Below, piece after piece: positions 32,601 through 46,165 of a stretch of DNA of 64,000 bases; positions within the stretch are counted from its first letter, which is position 1; every line of letters starts with the position of its first letter. This DNA comes from Eleusine coracana subsp. coracana. Lineage: Eukaryota > Streptophyta > Magnoliopsida > Poales > Poaceae. The stretch covers positions 14,354,569 to 14,418,568 of the forward strand of contig CM064429.1 in NCBI GenBank assembly GCA_032690845.1, given 5' to 3'. The notes under the pieces were generated by a model that had not been told where the DNA came from, ran no database searches, and saw nothing but the letters and a program-made list of their open reading frames with translations. A program made the position numbers and the translations under genes.

Positions 32601-33732
32601 TGGCCGCGCGGCACGGCGGGTCGTCGCGGAGGAGGGGCAGGGAGGAGGCGAGCACAGCTCCAGCTCCAGCTGGCGGAACGGCGAGAAGGGGACGCTGCCA
32701 CAGGTGGGGCGGGCGGTTTAAGCACGGACGGGGTTTGCTAACGGAACGGAGAACGGGAACGAGTGGGAAGCCGAGAAGAGTGGGGAGGCGCGTGGGTTTT
32801 CTCGGATCCAGCTCGCCACTCGAGTGGCTGAACGCTTCCACCGATGGACCAACTTGTCCGCATAGAAATGTCACTCAGCCCGCGCGCGGCAAGGATTACA
32901 TGACCGACCGGTGTAACCCGTTGGGACCAGTTTGATGGTTAATCGAAAAACTAAAATAATGAGCTGGTTAATCGAGTAAATTTGATTTTGATGATCATCG
33001 GAACTCACGGTTATCCAGGCTAGCCGATCGGTTTTGGGGTTAACCGGTAAGTTTTATTAATTTTGTTGATATATTTTTAAATATATATTTTTTAATTTTT
33101 AAATTTATCGGTTTTGAGGTTAGCTGACCGGTTTTATGGTTAGCCTGGCTGATTTTTATCTATGGTTAACCGTCCGACCGGTGTACCACAAAATGAAAAA
33201 CTTGCATTCAAAATCACAGGAGTTCATGTCATGTGTCGACTATTTAGATGTGGTGACAAAATTTGGTAATGATACCAGAAAAATATTTATTTTTTTCTGC
33301 CAGCCTTGCTCACCTGACAGACAAATTGGATATTACCATTTACCATAGAGGAATGGTTGGAAAAAGACTTGAACAAGAATAATACGAATAGAAATAGTGC
33401 AAAAGTGGCAATTGGTGAGAAAACTACTATGTCAGTATGTTGTATTTATGTGTTTTAAGCTTGTCTTAGAGCAATGTTTTTCTGATAACGGAGACACAAA
33501 GAAGACCTTGTTTATAAACCTAAAATATTGTTGTCAAACATTTATCTACAAGATGTGTTATCAAGAAATTATTAAGAGTGTTCTTATTTACAAGCTTTCT
33601 CAATTTAGGTAATACTGTTATGGCTAAGTGAAACTGAATTAATATCAATGGCACCCATTACCAAGTTATTAAGTGGCAAATATCAACCATGATAGTCAAC
33701 ATTGACTGCGTGTTCGTTTTCTGGGTTCTAAA
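32601..33732. other. AGPase upstream region and GGTTAACC-rich repeat
   Basis: The first ~300 bases are GC-rich and should hold the 5' UTR and promoter of AGPase. At about 32930-33190 a segment rich in GGTTAACCG, ACCGGT and related words resembles 23776-24107; GACCGGTGTA occurs near both of its ends in the same direction. The remainder is AT-rich with no gene. Confidence 0.4.
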
Positions 33733-35308
33733 TGTGACATCCCTATCCGGGGCAACCCGTGATTACCGTACCAATCTCTAGATCAGTAGTTTATATACAC
33801 GTACAAGTGATACAAGGTCGAGTTACGATATTTGATTAGTCCACGTAGGGACGATACAATCATACAAGTCTTAGATTGCAAGCAAAAGGGATCGATAGTG
33901 TCAATCCGAACTAAAAAGAATACAAGTAAAGCTTCAATGACTCCATAGGCAAACTTGACCATAGGACGTGATCTACTCGTCGACTTCAACGTATTCTCTA
34001 TCTTATGCTGATTTAAAATAAATTGAGGCAAGGGTGAGTACGTAAGGTACTCCGCAAACCCTACTTCTAGCAAAGAATATATTAATGCATTTGAGAGAGT
34101 GGTCAAGGAATAGGGTAAGAGTCAGAGTTTTACGGAAAAGCGTGAATGCAAGGGGCTCACTACAGAACTAAAGGGGTTTTTGAGTAAGGAAAACAATTTT
34201 GTAACTTTTAGTTGGTTGGACCTGAGGGAGATTATGATTGATCCTGACAGTTTCCATATTTTAGTTGAGCCTTCTGACACACAATCGTAACGACTCTGAC
34301 ACATTTTGTCAACATCATTCATCAAAACATGGGTATCAACTACACTCACTCACACATCAAGGATTTGTTGCCAATATCAAGAGCCCAATGATTTGGTGTG
34401 TCATGACCAGTGACAACGGACATCTAAATGATGTATTAATAACTCTGTAGAGCTTAATACGTTGTACCCACAGGCTATGCGCTCTTACGTGCGGAGACAC
34501 ATAACGCTCCTGCCTCACCCAGGCACGCCTACAAGCCCATCACAGATCTCAGGGGTTTCACAACTATGACACATAGTCATATCACCATTCATCGTATATT
34601 CTTGCCAAGTACTGGACTTATCACCACTTGCAGTAAAACCAACAATTGACTTTGTTCCTACTTCGCCAGGTGACACTTCCTTGCTACGTAACCCAGGTTC
34701 CGTGTTAGTCCTGTCCATACAGGTTCTGTGATCGTACTAAAAATATCACCAAGTTGAGGTCTTACTAACTGATCCCTATGTGATAGGGCGAGCACTCGTC
34801 CATGATAGGTGGACCCACACCAAAGACATCATCACCAAGTACTCTGCACCAGTACTAAGGAGTCTCGCCCACGGCCAAGTCTATCCCACCCAACTTCATC
34901 TTAAACACAGTTGGTCTAACACCCACCCATTCACACGCACACCACCAAACACATTTTCACATATTTTATAAGTCTTGGTAGTGTAGGAGTATGGTAATAT
35001 TTATCACAAATCCTAAGCGTATACTTGTAAGGGTGGCGTCATCGTTAGCAAAGCTATTGATAACTTTCTAGATTTATCAAGGCAGTGAGATAACAATTGC
35101 GGCCAATCAAGGATCTAACGTTCATATCTTATATAGGCGATAAGAATGCTAGTTTTCACACAAGTGGGCTTTAGCTAAACAATTATAAAGTGATAACTGA
35201 TAAGGAATAATGCATATATAAGAAGTAGGCTCTAGGTTGGGTGCAGTTTTGCAATTACAGTATCAATCATGATCAAGGAATAAGTAGAGCTTACCTCAAA
35301 ACGCTATT

Positions 35309-37777
35309 TGAAAGGACCTTAATGTCGCCTAGAGGGGGGGGGGGAGGTTAATAGGCGATTAAAACAAATTTACAGCGGATAAACCCGGATAAGTCCGGGC
35401 AGGGCCGGACTAGTCCTAGAGCTGAATTAGTACTTGATTTCTAGAAACATTCAGGACCCAGACTAGTCCTTAGAGTTCCCGGACTACGCGGCAAAAAGAT
35501 GAGCAAAAACATGTTTTTAACAATCTAGATACAAATCGACTTCTATCAAGTTGTTCTAGACATATATATGAGCTAATACACCGAATGAATTGAACCAACA
35601 ACAAGTATAATGATAGAATAATTCAGTGTAAGCAAATCAAACACAAATATGAAGAACAAGGTAAAGAACTTGCAAATCAAATATGAGATGTGATGATTTG
35701 TTTCCCGAAGTTCAGATTCTTCAAGAATCCTACGTCTCCGTTGAGGAGCTCCAAAGAGCCGGGTCTCTTTTAACCCAAATCCTCACCGAGCAATCACAAA
35801 GATCGAGCTCGGATTTTCTTACTTCCTTTGATTCCTTCCCTTGCGGAGGTGAATCGAAACCTTCACAAACTTCTCGAGGCTCACCACAAAGCTTGGGAGC
35901 TCACCGGGCGACGCCTTGCCGTCTAGGGGATGAATCCCCAAGAGTAACAAATATCACAAAGATTGCTTGCTTACGAACTCAAGTGCTCAACAATGGAATT
36001 AGCTCTCTTTCACTCAATCTCTCACCCAATCTCACCCAAGGTCAAGCACTAAGCAATGGGGAGGGGAGAGGTTGTTTCTTGGCCTAAATGTGTGTTTCTT
36101 TGCTATGAAACCGGCAGCCAACCATTGGGGACAAAGGGGGGTATATATAGGAAGTTTTCAAAAACTAGCCATAATATTCTATCAGGGCCATCTTAGTCCG
36201 GCCACGAGAGCCGTCCTAGTCCGGACCAACTCAGAACAGAACAAATATTACCGTTGTTAGTCCCTCAACCGTCTTAGTCTGGGTAATCCCGTCTTAGTCC
36301 GTCTGACCCCAAAACCCGTCCTAGTCCGGGTCAAGAGAAAATAGAAGCAAAATGGTTCTGGACCAGCCTGAGCCGTCCTAGTCCGGCTGGACCTGTCTAA
36401 GTCCGGGAGTCCTCAGAAAAAATAGCATAACCTTTGCTCCCGAAGTTCGATTTAGGTGATCTTAGGCTCTATGGAAACATAATTCAGAGAGCTATCAATC
36501 CTCACTAAGAACAAGCCCTAAATGCACCCAAAGAAATATTAAACGCTCACAAAAGTTTGTTAGATCATTTTGAGCACAGAGACATAAGCAAAGCTATCAA
36601 CGTTGCATCCCTCTTGATAGTACGACATTCCTATACTCAAAGGTAAATAGAAAACTATGCCAATAAGAACACCTTGATGTCATAATATTTCCTTATCTTG
36701 AGGGTTGCCAACGCATGAGCATTTCACCATTTGAACATTTAGTTGTTGATCAACTATCGATAAGCATATATGTTCAACATTATTATACCTTTGCTTTGAG
36801 CATGTCCACTTGAGATTTTAGATTTGATGTTCATCAACTCATAAAGTGTGACCGCAATCTTATCTTTTCCTTGAGCACATCCACATGATATTTTGGGCTT
36901 GATATTCATCAACTCATGAAGTGTATGTGACCACTTCCATTTGTTCATACCACTTGACGTTCTTCAACATGTGAAATTCAATCATTGCTCTTACTCTCAA
37001 TTTCACTTGATGTGAGTAAACCAATGAATACCATCTTCTTGCATTTCACATTTCAACCATTCTTCATATGAGTGATGTAGATAATGCATAGCTTCACATA
37101 GTCTTGCATGGTTCATCGCGTTAAGCCTACACTTGCTCTTCACCGTTGCCTTTGGTTCTTCGGCACCAAGCCTCTTGCTTGCCCTTCACTCTTGCACATG
37201 GTTCGTCGTAGCCAAGTCTTGCTTAATCTTCACCACCTTTCCATGTAATGCTACTTTGTATCCATCATGATCAATATGCTCACTATCATTTTTAATAATC
37301 AAGTTGATATATTCCTTTTCTCAAGTGTCTTGATTTTCTTCTTGTCTTAATAGTTACTTAGCTTCAAGTTATTGGCCAATAATCTCTACTTCAATTATTG
37401 ACACATCACCATGTTGACACCATCAACTATTGATATTCAATCATCTTCTATGATGTGTTTCTAGCTTCAACCATAAGTGTTGATTATGTCTATCGATGCC
37501 TTCATCAACACATTGATCACTATTATCCTTTATCAAGCATCTTCATCAAATAACTTATTGAGTCAACCATATTATCATCAATCTACAAGCTTATCCATGT
37601 TGATTCTCAACACTTGTTATAAACTGTTTGATGTCATAGTTTGATCTTCTTACTTGATGGCGGAACATAACCTATCATGGAAACTCACAAACTCATATAA
37701 AAGGTTAGTTCCAACAACCATTCACATCTATCACCAAAACTCATCATTAATCCAAGGCTAGAGAGCTAGATCTTTCA
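35309..37777 (-). repeat. SIRE-like 3' LTR
   Basis: 2469 bp, TG...CA. It matches the split 5' LTR (43705-44463 and 55183-56893) almost throughout, with modest differences. It contains the paired palindromes around CTAG (35384-35490, 36190-36400) described under findings. On the minus strand it ends with a run of C close to the terminus (G run near 35334-35344 on the plus strand). Confidence 0.85.
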
Positions 37778-37793
37778 ATCTCCCCCTTTTTGG
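37778..37793 (-). other. Polypurine tract of the SIRE-like element
   Basis: On the minus strand CCAAAAAGGGGGAGAT directly precedes the 3' LTR start TGAAAG. This position and composition are those of the plus-strand primer. Confidence 0.8.
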
Positions 37794-40700
37794 TGATTGA
37801 TGACAACACTATCATATCATGATGAAGGATAAAAAAAACCTCTAGTGTATGTACACATGAACATGAGTCATATACTAGAGGGTTTAATTCCAGCAAGTGA
37901 AACAACAAACATAGAGAGAGCTCCCCCAAAACATGTACATATAAAATCTAAGCAAAACTCTCTCCCTCTTTGTGTATCTCTCCCCTCAATATATCTCTTC
38001 CCCTTTGGCATCAAGCACCGAAAAGGGCAAAAGAATACAAAACATATGCATGGGAGGAACAAATGGATAAACAAACAACCGGGGGTTCATCATCTATCCA
38101 TGATCCAAAGGATGTGGCTGAAAAAAAGAGAATGATGACAAGCATACCTTTGGAGTCACCTTTTATCCACTTTGAGACTAAATAGTATGAAGCTCAATAA
38201 AAAGTTAGTCTCAAGATCACAATGATTAGAAAAATAAATTCCCTCATATGATGAGCATAGATAGATATGCAATAAAATCATATGTATTTATTTATAGAGC
38301 AAGAGGGAAATATAATATATGACTGAATTCACTTATCAAAACAATGCTATTTGACTAAGATGAATAATGACATGAATGCATACATTTTGATATGTCCATC
38401 TTCCCAATGAGAGACCAGATAATACAAAACTCATTATAACCACTAGTCTTATAGAACATAGTATAATCTCCCCCTCAAAGGATGCATAGTAGAATATTCA
38501 ATGTATACATATGCAATTGACAAATAACAAACAAGAGAGAAATTTCATTAAATCTTAGGTTCAAGAAAGCAACCATAATATGAAAGGATTGACATTAAAA
38601 CACAATACTTGCAAAACATGCTTCCATGAACCATATGAGGATATATATTTACGCAGCTCACCAAGAACTACAAATACATATGCAATACAAGGGCATGTGA
38701 AAAATTAATTAGATAGTCATAGAATGATTGACATACCCACAATATCATGATGAAGATAGTCACAAGAGACAATATACCACTCCAACTTGATGATTTTTGA
38801 ATTAGTTAATGACAGCTCATAGTTTGTAGGCTACTTTCATCATCTCCATTCTTATTTTATGTAGTCACCATGAAGATAAGACTATACCCATTAATCCATC
38901 CACAATATCACTTCACCTCATGAGACTAAATCAAAGATAAGCTTGCAAACACGTTAGTCTCAACTTTTCAAAGATATTGCATAGACTCATCCATGAATTA
39001 TGCTCACAATTTGAATGATTTGTGAAGGACAAGCACTTGTCATTAAAAGCTCATGAGGAGAGAATTGTACATTTTACATGTTCATGATACATATAGAGAT
39101 ATGATAAGAAATAATACTCATATGTCCTGAACAAATATTCAACACTTGATGCATGTCAAGATGCTAAGCATGTACATATGCATGCACATGATCACCATGG
39201 TAAGAAATTTCAAATAAAGCATATGGCAATCAACATGTCATGATAAGAAATATAAATAACAACACATGACATATAATGGCTTGAAGGGGATATAAATAAA
39301 AATAAGCCAACTAATCAAGCATATCATGGTAAATGGTAATATTTGGAGTGAACATGATATGAAGCATGCATGTCATATATGTGACGTCTTGACAAGATTT
39401 GAATAAAACACAAGCCATAATAAGCAACCATATCATGAAAAAATATAAAGATTTATGGCAACATGATATGAAGCACTTTCAACATGGCAAAGATAGTGGA
39501 AAACACACAAGTCAAGACAAGCATTGCAATCTCCCATAATATGAGATATCTAGAAATGTTGTGATATCAAAATATAACAATAAACTCATGTAATCCTAAA
39601 CATATGCATAGAGACATGATGCAATAAATGCATGAAATTAAATCTAGTTCATTCGGTATTTAAGAGGAGGATTTGGGTATAGTATGATCAAGAAATACCA
39701 CAAGAGTGATCCTTGAAAAATTAGTTTCACTTGCCAACATTACTTTTTCTCCATATATGAGTTAATTCTCCAAATCCTCTCGAGTCACATAGACTCATGA
39801 TGAGATCCTCAATATTTTCTTGGAGCCATTCAATATGTCCATAATGTCCATGGACATTCAAATAAAGTTGAACTCAATTCATGATTCATGGCTTGCTTTA
39901 TTGATCTCATAGGCAATCACCTTTATATTATGCTTTTTGAGAATATATTTCCTTCACACTTGTTTATTTTCATTTCATTCGGTACATTTTCTTTTCTTGA
40001 TAATCATCCACCACAAAGGCACATTTCCTAAGTCAAGGAGAGAAAACAAGACAACTACCAAGAAACTTGATAGATATGTTAGTTCTCGTGTACCAAAAAC
40101 ATGGTATAAGCCCCCCCTAACATTATGCATACAAGTGATTGTATTACTTCTTGCAACTATGCACATAATCATAACAACCCGAGGGGGACATATCATATGA
40201 GTTGGGCTATGGCAAAAGAAATATAATAGAGAAAAGCAACTTGCCATAAGACATATGAAACGAAAGCACATGTAGATTGTTCAACAAAGATAAAAATAAG
40301 ATACACATCAATCTACCATATGAGAAGAGAGTATTGCCTTTGTGAATTTCTATTGTCATGCATGAGCACATGCTTGCATATAGGATAATGACAAGATTTA
40401 AACAAGACAAGCATGAGCACATAAATTTAGCATCTAGTATCACAAAGAAGCACTCTCTTATAAATCAAGTACTAGTGCCAAGAAATTGTAATATGGAGCA
40501 ACATGAAAATGTATATAAGTGAAATCAAGCCACTCTACATTTATAGTAAAATGGAGAAATTTGCATATGAACAGATTACCTCAATAGTCTTGTAATTTGA
40601 AATCTTGAGTTCTCTTTATATGAAAACCATCTATAATATATACCAAATTTTTAATTTCTCCACGAAGACCAATTCAATAGCATAGATGATATAATGTTGA

Positions 40701-42030
40701 ACCAAATTTCCATTGATTCCAAAATTTTTTATATATGACCGAAATTAGTAGATTTACTCTTCATTGTCATCTTATCATCTTGAGCTTGTACTAATAGATA
40801 TTTGTCATCTTCATGATAAATAAAGCAAGTCATATTTGCTCCCTCCACAAGCTTCTTCTCGGTAGACCCACCATCTTGCCTTGAGCATCCCTAAACCATC
40901 GGCTCAAGCTCATGCCCATGCCTACCGATATCTTAAAGAGGTTTGACATTACTTCTCATTTCTTTCTCTAAGTCCTCAACTTTTTCTATCCATGCTTGAG
41001 ATTCTCAATTACCTTGCATTGTTAGTCTTAACAATAAAATTTTCATTGCAAGGATAATCATAAAAAAACAATGAATCTCCTCATGCTTCTTCTCAAGCAA
41101 ATTGAATTTGCCAACTAACTTATTTTATAAATAGCAACAAAAGGAGCATGTATTACTCATAATCTCAAACATTTTACAATATCAGCTCAAATGTTGACCA
41201 AAAATTCAAAGAGGCAAATTTAACCAAAAATGACTCATTTGAATTGACCTTTCTTGTATGAGTCATAAATACCTCCACGAACCGATATATATATAATATA
41301 TGGTTCTAGTGGCAAGACTCACTTGATGCTAAAATAGGACCAAATAAGATCAAGAATGTATTTTGTATAATCAAATACATTTCAAACCATTGATCATAGA
41401 AAAACGTTTTGAATACCAAAAAGATCAATAATAACAAACTCAAGAGTTCAAGAAAAGATTTATTTTTGATTCCTTCTCAAAATGGTTTTATGAAAACAAA
41501 CCTTTTAAATCAAATACAAGATCCTAAAATCTATATTTAAGGCAAAAACATTTTATTCATAAAGCACAATTTTTGTATCACATAAAAGATAGGTTTGAAA
41601 TAGATAGCAATTTTTGCAAAAGGTTTTCTAACATTTTGGGTTCTTTGTCAAAGAGACTATTTCAAAACCTATTATAGCATCAATAAGAACTTATTTGCAT
41701 TTTGGGCTGAAATAAATATTGAATGATATAGTGCTCCCCAAACGCATGTTAACCATATCTTATCTCAAATTGATACAAATGAGCATCCAAGCAACATAAG
41801 ATATGCAAGAACAACAAAAGCCTACACAAGGCTAGAGACTAGATACTTTCAATGTAAATACATGTTATGGAGTTGACATTGGTTGAGGTTGTAGAACAAT
41901 ATTATTCATACTTGACATCCCTTCCATAAGTGATGGGAAATACCAATTAGAAAGGATCTTGACATAAGATGTGCAATATGATTAATCTCAAGTGAGCCAA
42001 GCCTTCAATGCATCTCCATATACCTATTAA
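37794..42030 (-). other. Long non-coding interior of the SIRE-like element
   Basis: About 4.2 kb where an autonomous element would have its pol gene. No frame longer than ~100 codons and none with a pol motif on either strand. It is AT-rich and crowded with CATATG, ATGATA and CATGATATGAAGC-like words. It could be remnants of pol decayed beyond recognition, or unrelated filler taken up by a non-autonomous family. Confidence 0.6.
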
Positions 42031-42035
42031 CTCAT

Positions 42036-43637
42036 TTAAGCTCTTTGTGGTACCCAAGTCATGTTGGGTCCTTGTATGTTAGTCACAAGAGATTTAGGCA
42101 CCCAAATGGCCTTTGCATTAGCATTGTGTGAACTAACAATATTAGCAATAATAGTACCACTTCTAACCTTCCTAAGCAAATAATGATCATTGAAAGGAAT
42201 AGGCTTAGGATTGTTATCCATAGGACAATTGTTGCCTATATGTCCCTTGTTCCGACATGTGTAGCAAATTCGGTTCTTGCACTTGCAAGACATATTCTCA
42301 TCTTGCTTCTTGTTAGCTTCCATGGCGGAGAGCTTTTACTTGGATAACATAAATTCTTCCTTCTTCTTATAAGGGCATGAAACAATTCCATGACCCTTCT
42401 CATTGCAACAATAGCACTTTCTCTTGCTTGTTCTTATTTTATTCTTTGGAAGTGTGGCCTTGTCACCAACCTTGTTTAAACACATGGATGCATAGTGTCC
42501 CATGTTTAAGCATTTGAAGCACTTGACATGAGTCAACTTTTTGTCTTTTTCATTCTTGCTCATATCTTTTACTTCCTTCTTTGATGAGCAATCCTTAACA
42601 TGATGACCCATCATTTTGCATTTGAAACAAATAATGTGAATGGTGTTCTTCTTTAGATTTTGTTCCATGTTCTTCCTCTTGATGGACTTGCTCATTTTGT
42701 TGGAGTTTGCTTCAAGTTCATGACCCTTTTGCTTTAAATGATCTCCTACACAATCCAAGTCACGTGTAGTGCTCGGGGAAACATTTGCTTGGGAGCAACA
42801 AGGGTTATCACATAATACATCACAAGAAGTGGACTCCTCAATTAAATCATGTGTAATGCCTATGTCCACTTTGGTATTTTCTAACACATTAGAAGCAAGA
42901 GAGTCATAAGCTTCTTTGAGCTTCTCATGAGTTTCACTAAGATCCTCATGAGAATGTTTTAGCTCTTCTAACAAGTTCTTTAAAGAAGAATTTTCCTCCT
43001 TTAAAGTACTCATTTTAGATTTCTCTTGCTCCATATATTTGTTCATGCTATGCAATAATTCAATAAGCTCATTATATGTATACTCATGATCATCATCTTC
43101 ATCATCATCAAGAATTTTAATTTTTGTGTTACCTTTGACCATAAGGCAATAAGGTGATGTTGATGGAGTTGGTGGTTCATCAATAGAATCATTTGATGAA
43201 GAATGATCATCATTTCCATGAGCACTTGATGTAGAGCAATCATCTTTGTTCACCAATTTGTCAAGGCAAGCATCATCACTTCTAGTGTTGGACTCTTCAT
43301 ATTTTTCTTGAAATTCAATCCACATGTCATGAGCACTCTCAAAGGTGTGAATCTCATTAGAAACCTCTGCACTCAAAGCACTAAACAAAGTTTTATATGC
43401 ATGTGCCTCAAGATATAAACATTTTTCTTGTGCTTGTATTTATGGAACATCATCTAAGGCATGAGAAAATCCTATATCCACAATCTACCATATTTTAGTA
43501 TTCATAGCATGAAAATATGAAATCATTTCAGTTTTCCAATGAGCATAATTGGTGCCATCAAAATAAGGGACTTCACAAAAAGGATATGATATACATGAAA
43601 GCAAATCATTTGAGCAACAATAAATATTTTGATCCAT
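42036..43637 (-). pseudogene. SIRE-like gag with four zinc knuckles (interrupted)
   Basis: Starts at the ATG at 43637, which lies soon after the primer site. Stops near 43494 and 43442 interrupt the N-terminal part; a long frame then runs 43388-42336. It has a TFESAHDMWIEFQEKYEE segment as in Copia gag, an acidic stretch with DDDEDDD, and a coiled-coil-like region rich in E and K (about 43040-42880). Zinc knuckles C-x2-C-x4-H-x4-C follow: CFKCKMMGHHVKDC, CFKCLNMGHYASMC and CYCCNEKGHGIVSC. After one more break, CYTCRNKGHIGNNC lies in 42323-42036. The end, WVPKSLVTNIQGPNMTWVP, is the usual end of the SIRE gag region. Confidence 0.75.
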
Positions 43638-43689
43638 TTCATCTCACGACATTATTTCTCCAAGCGATTAAGCCTAACTAGGAGATTAG

Positions 43690-43702
43690 GCTCTGATACC
43701 AA
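43690..43702 (-). other. Primer binding site (tRNA-Met) of the SIRE-like element
   Basis: TGGTATCAGAGCC on the minus strand, two bases inside the 5' LTR end. This is the standard complement to the initiator Met-tRNA 3' end in plant Copia elements and fixes the element's orientation. Confidence 0.9.
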
Positions 43703-43704
43703 TT

Positions 43705-44463
43705 GAAAGGACCTTAATATCGCCTAGAGGGGGGGGGGGGGTGAATAGGCAATTAAGACAAATTTACAACGGATAAACCCGGATAAGTCCGGGCAGGGCC
43801 GCACTAGTCCTAGAGCTGAATTAGTACTTGATTTCTAGAAAAATTCAGGACCCGGACTAGTCCTTAGAGTTCCCGGACTAGTCCGGACTGTGTGACGGAA
43901 AGATGAGCAAAAACACGTTTTTAACAATCTAGATACAAATCGACTTCTATCCAGTTGTTCTAGACATATATATGAGCTAATACACCGAATGAATTGAACC
44001 AACAACAAGTATAATGATAGAATAATTCGGTGTAAGCAAATCAAGCACAAATATGAAGAATAAAGTAAAGAACTTGAAAACCAAATATGAGATGCGATGA
44101 TTTGTTTCCCGAAGTTCAGATTCTTCAAGAATCCTACGTCTCCGTTGAGGAGCTCCAAAGAGCTGGGTCTCTTTCAACCCAAATCCTCACCACAAAGACC
44201 GAGCTCGGGTTTTCTTGCTTCCTTTGATTTCTTCCCTTCCGGAGGTGAATCAAAACCTTCACAAACTTCTCGAGGCTCACCACAAAGCTTGGGAGCTCAC
44301 CGGGCGACGCCTTGCCATCTAGGGGATGAATCCTCAAGAGTAACAAATGTCATGAAAATTACTTGCTTACGAATTCAAGTGCTCAACAATGGAATTAACT
44401 CTCTTTCACTCAATCTCTCACCCAATCTCACCCACAAGGTCAAGCACTAAGCAATGGGGAGTG
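43705..44463 (-). repeat. SIRE-like 5' LTR, PBS-proximal part
   Basis: Matches 35309 to about 36061 of the 3' LTR. It is cut at 44463 by the Gypsy element; GAGTG at 44459-44463 is the duplicated target. The palindrome CCGGACTAGTCCGG is intact at about 43873-43886, while its counterpart in the 3' LTR is damaged. Confidence 0.85.
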
Positions 44464-46032
44464 TGTTGGCACTTCCCAAGTGCCCCTTTTATATGTAAAT
44501 ATTACCCCAATTAGAGCATAATTGATACTAATTTAGGCCATTTACCTGTGATATTGTCTATATACTTGTATATGCGTTGTATTGGAGCTTTATTGCAGAA
44601 ACAGGTAAAATTGGTGATTAATGCGAGGATGGAGAGGACAGGAGTCCAGAACCGACGAAAGCACTAAAGAAGCCCAGTACGCCGATCGGCGTAGTCCATG
44701 AGCCGATCGGTGCAGGGGTGTTTTGACCCACAGAAGTGACCGAGGCCCATTCCACATGTTTATGGAAGTTTATTTGTGCAAGACACTTGAAGATATTTGT
44801 CTAGAAGATTTATGGAACTTCAAGAAGATTTATGTAATTTCAAGATCTCAACGTGCAAGACAAGACTTTATCACGAAGGAAAAGGCCCACATGGCAGCTG
44901 TGGAAGACAAAGGAACCGACTCGGAGAAGAAACCAGAGAAGACACGGCTTGCGCCGATCGGCGCAATCCTGCGCCGATCGGCGTAACTGCCTTATTTGCT
45001 AGAAACCGAGTCCTTTACGAGTAGAACCCCTATAAATACTCATGAACCCTGGCCGCAGAGAGAGGAGGTGACAGAGGGACACCAGATCCGTGAGTTAGAG
45101 CCACCGGGGCTTGCCCCGTTAGAATAGGTCTCTAGTTGAGTTTCAAGAACCATTGAAGTTAAGAGTTGATCCGTCAAGGTAGGCCATCTCGACGGGGATG
45201 AATCTTACTCTATGTATCTCAAGGATGATTGAATATGTTGATGATGGTTTTGGTGATTTGTCTATCTTGATTCTATAATCATCCATGTGCTTATTCCAAT
45301 TACTTAGTTCTAGACTAAGTAAGTAGAGATTATCTTGATCGTGGTGATTAGGATAGTATTCGGACATTGTATTGATTATGGTTGCTTGATGATGCTAGTA
45401 GTGTGGTTTAGCGGTGACAGCACTAAGCCTGCGCAGCACTATTGGATAGTTGAGTAGGGTAAGATACTCGCGCGATTAAGGGTTTCCTCTCGGTAGCAAT
45501 AAATCGGGAGCCGCTCGAAAAGCAGGGTGGTCTTATTCATTATAGGTTTTCATTGATCTATGTAATTACCCATTATGATGCTATTCAATTAGACTTTCTG
45601 GTTACTATCTCACTAGTAGATATCTGGTTACTCACTTAACAGCATAGGCTTACAAGATCTCACGCACTTTAGCTTAGATTCACCAGTGTGCCGATCGGCT
45701 AAATTCCTACGCTATCGGCGCAACCACAGATTTACAAGATCTGGCGCACTTTGGCTTAGTTTCATCAGTGTGCCGATCGGCTCGACTCCTGCGCTGATCG
45801 GCGCAACAACAGATTTACTGTCTAGCGCACCTTTGTGTTGGTCAGTCTCCCCCTCACGCAACCTGATTTTGACAGTAGCCTTGACTAGATCTTTTACTAT
45901 TAACTTTGTTTAATTATCCCTAAGGTCCTAGTGGATTCGATAAACCTTGGAATACTCAATTCAAGGGAAAAGTGCTACAATCGTACACCGTTCTCTTACG
46001 GTATATAAGTGGGTGCGTAGATACGACCAACA
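44464..46032 (+). repeat. Athila-like Gypsy 5' LTR
   Basis: Starts TGTTGGCACTTCCC and ends GACCAACA. Contains four palindrome pairs with centres at 44685.5/44706.5, 44957.5/44977.5, 45694.5/45714.5 and 45776.5/45797.5. A CCTATAAATACTC sequence near 45030 is a good TATA box for element transcription. Confidence 0.9.
45030..45042 (+). promoter_or_regulatory. TATA box of the Gypsy LTR
   Basis: CCTATAAATACTC about 50 bases after the second palindrome pair in the 5' LTR; the same sequence is at about 54174 in the 3' LTR. This spacing would place the palindrome pairs just upstream of the core promoter. Confidence 0.55.
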
Positions 46033-46046
46033 AGCTTACACTTTTC

Positions 46047-46060
46047 TAGCGCCGTTACCG
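46047..46060 (+). other. Primer binding site-like sequence (tRNA-Asp type)
   Basis: TAGCGCCGTTACCG shortly after the 5' LTR resembles TGGCGCCGTTGCCG, the complement of the tRNA-Asp 3' end used by Athila-type elements. Two mismatches and a 14-base gap from the LTR make it probable, not certain. Confidence 0.55.
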
Positions 46061-46165
46061 TTGACCATAGCAGGTTTTTAAACATTGTTTGATGTATTAG
46101 TGTTTAGTCATTGTGCTTTACTTATCTCTCTAGTACATATATTCTGTTAAGTGAAACTAACAGGT

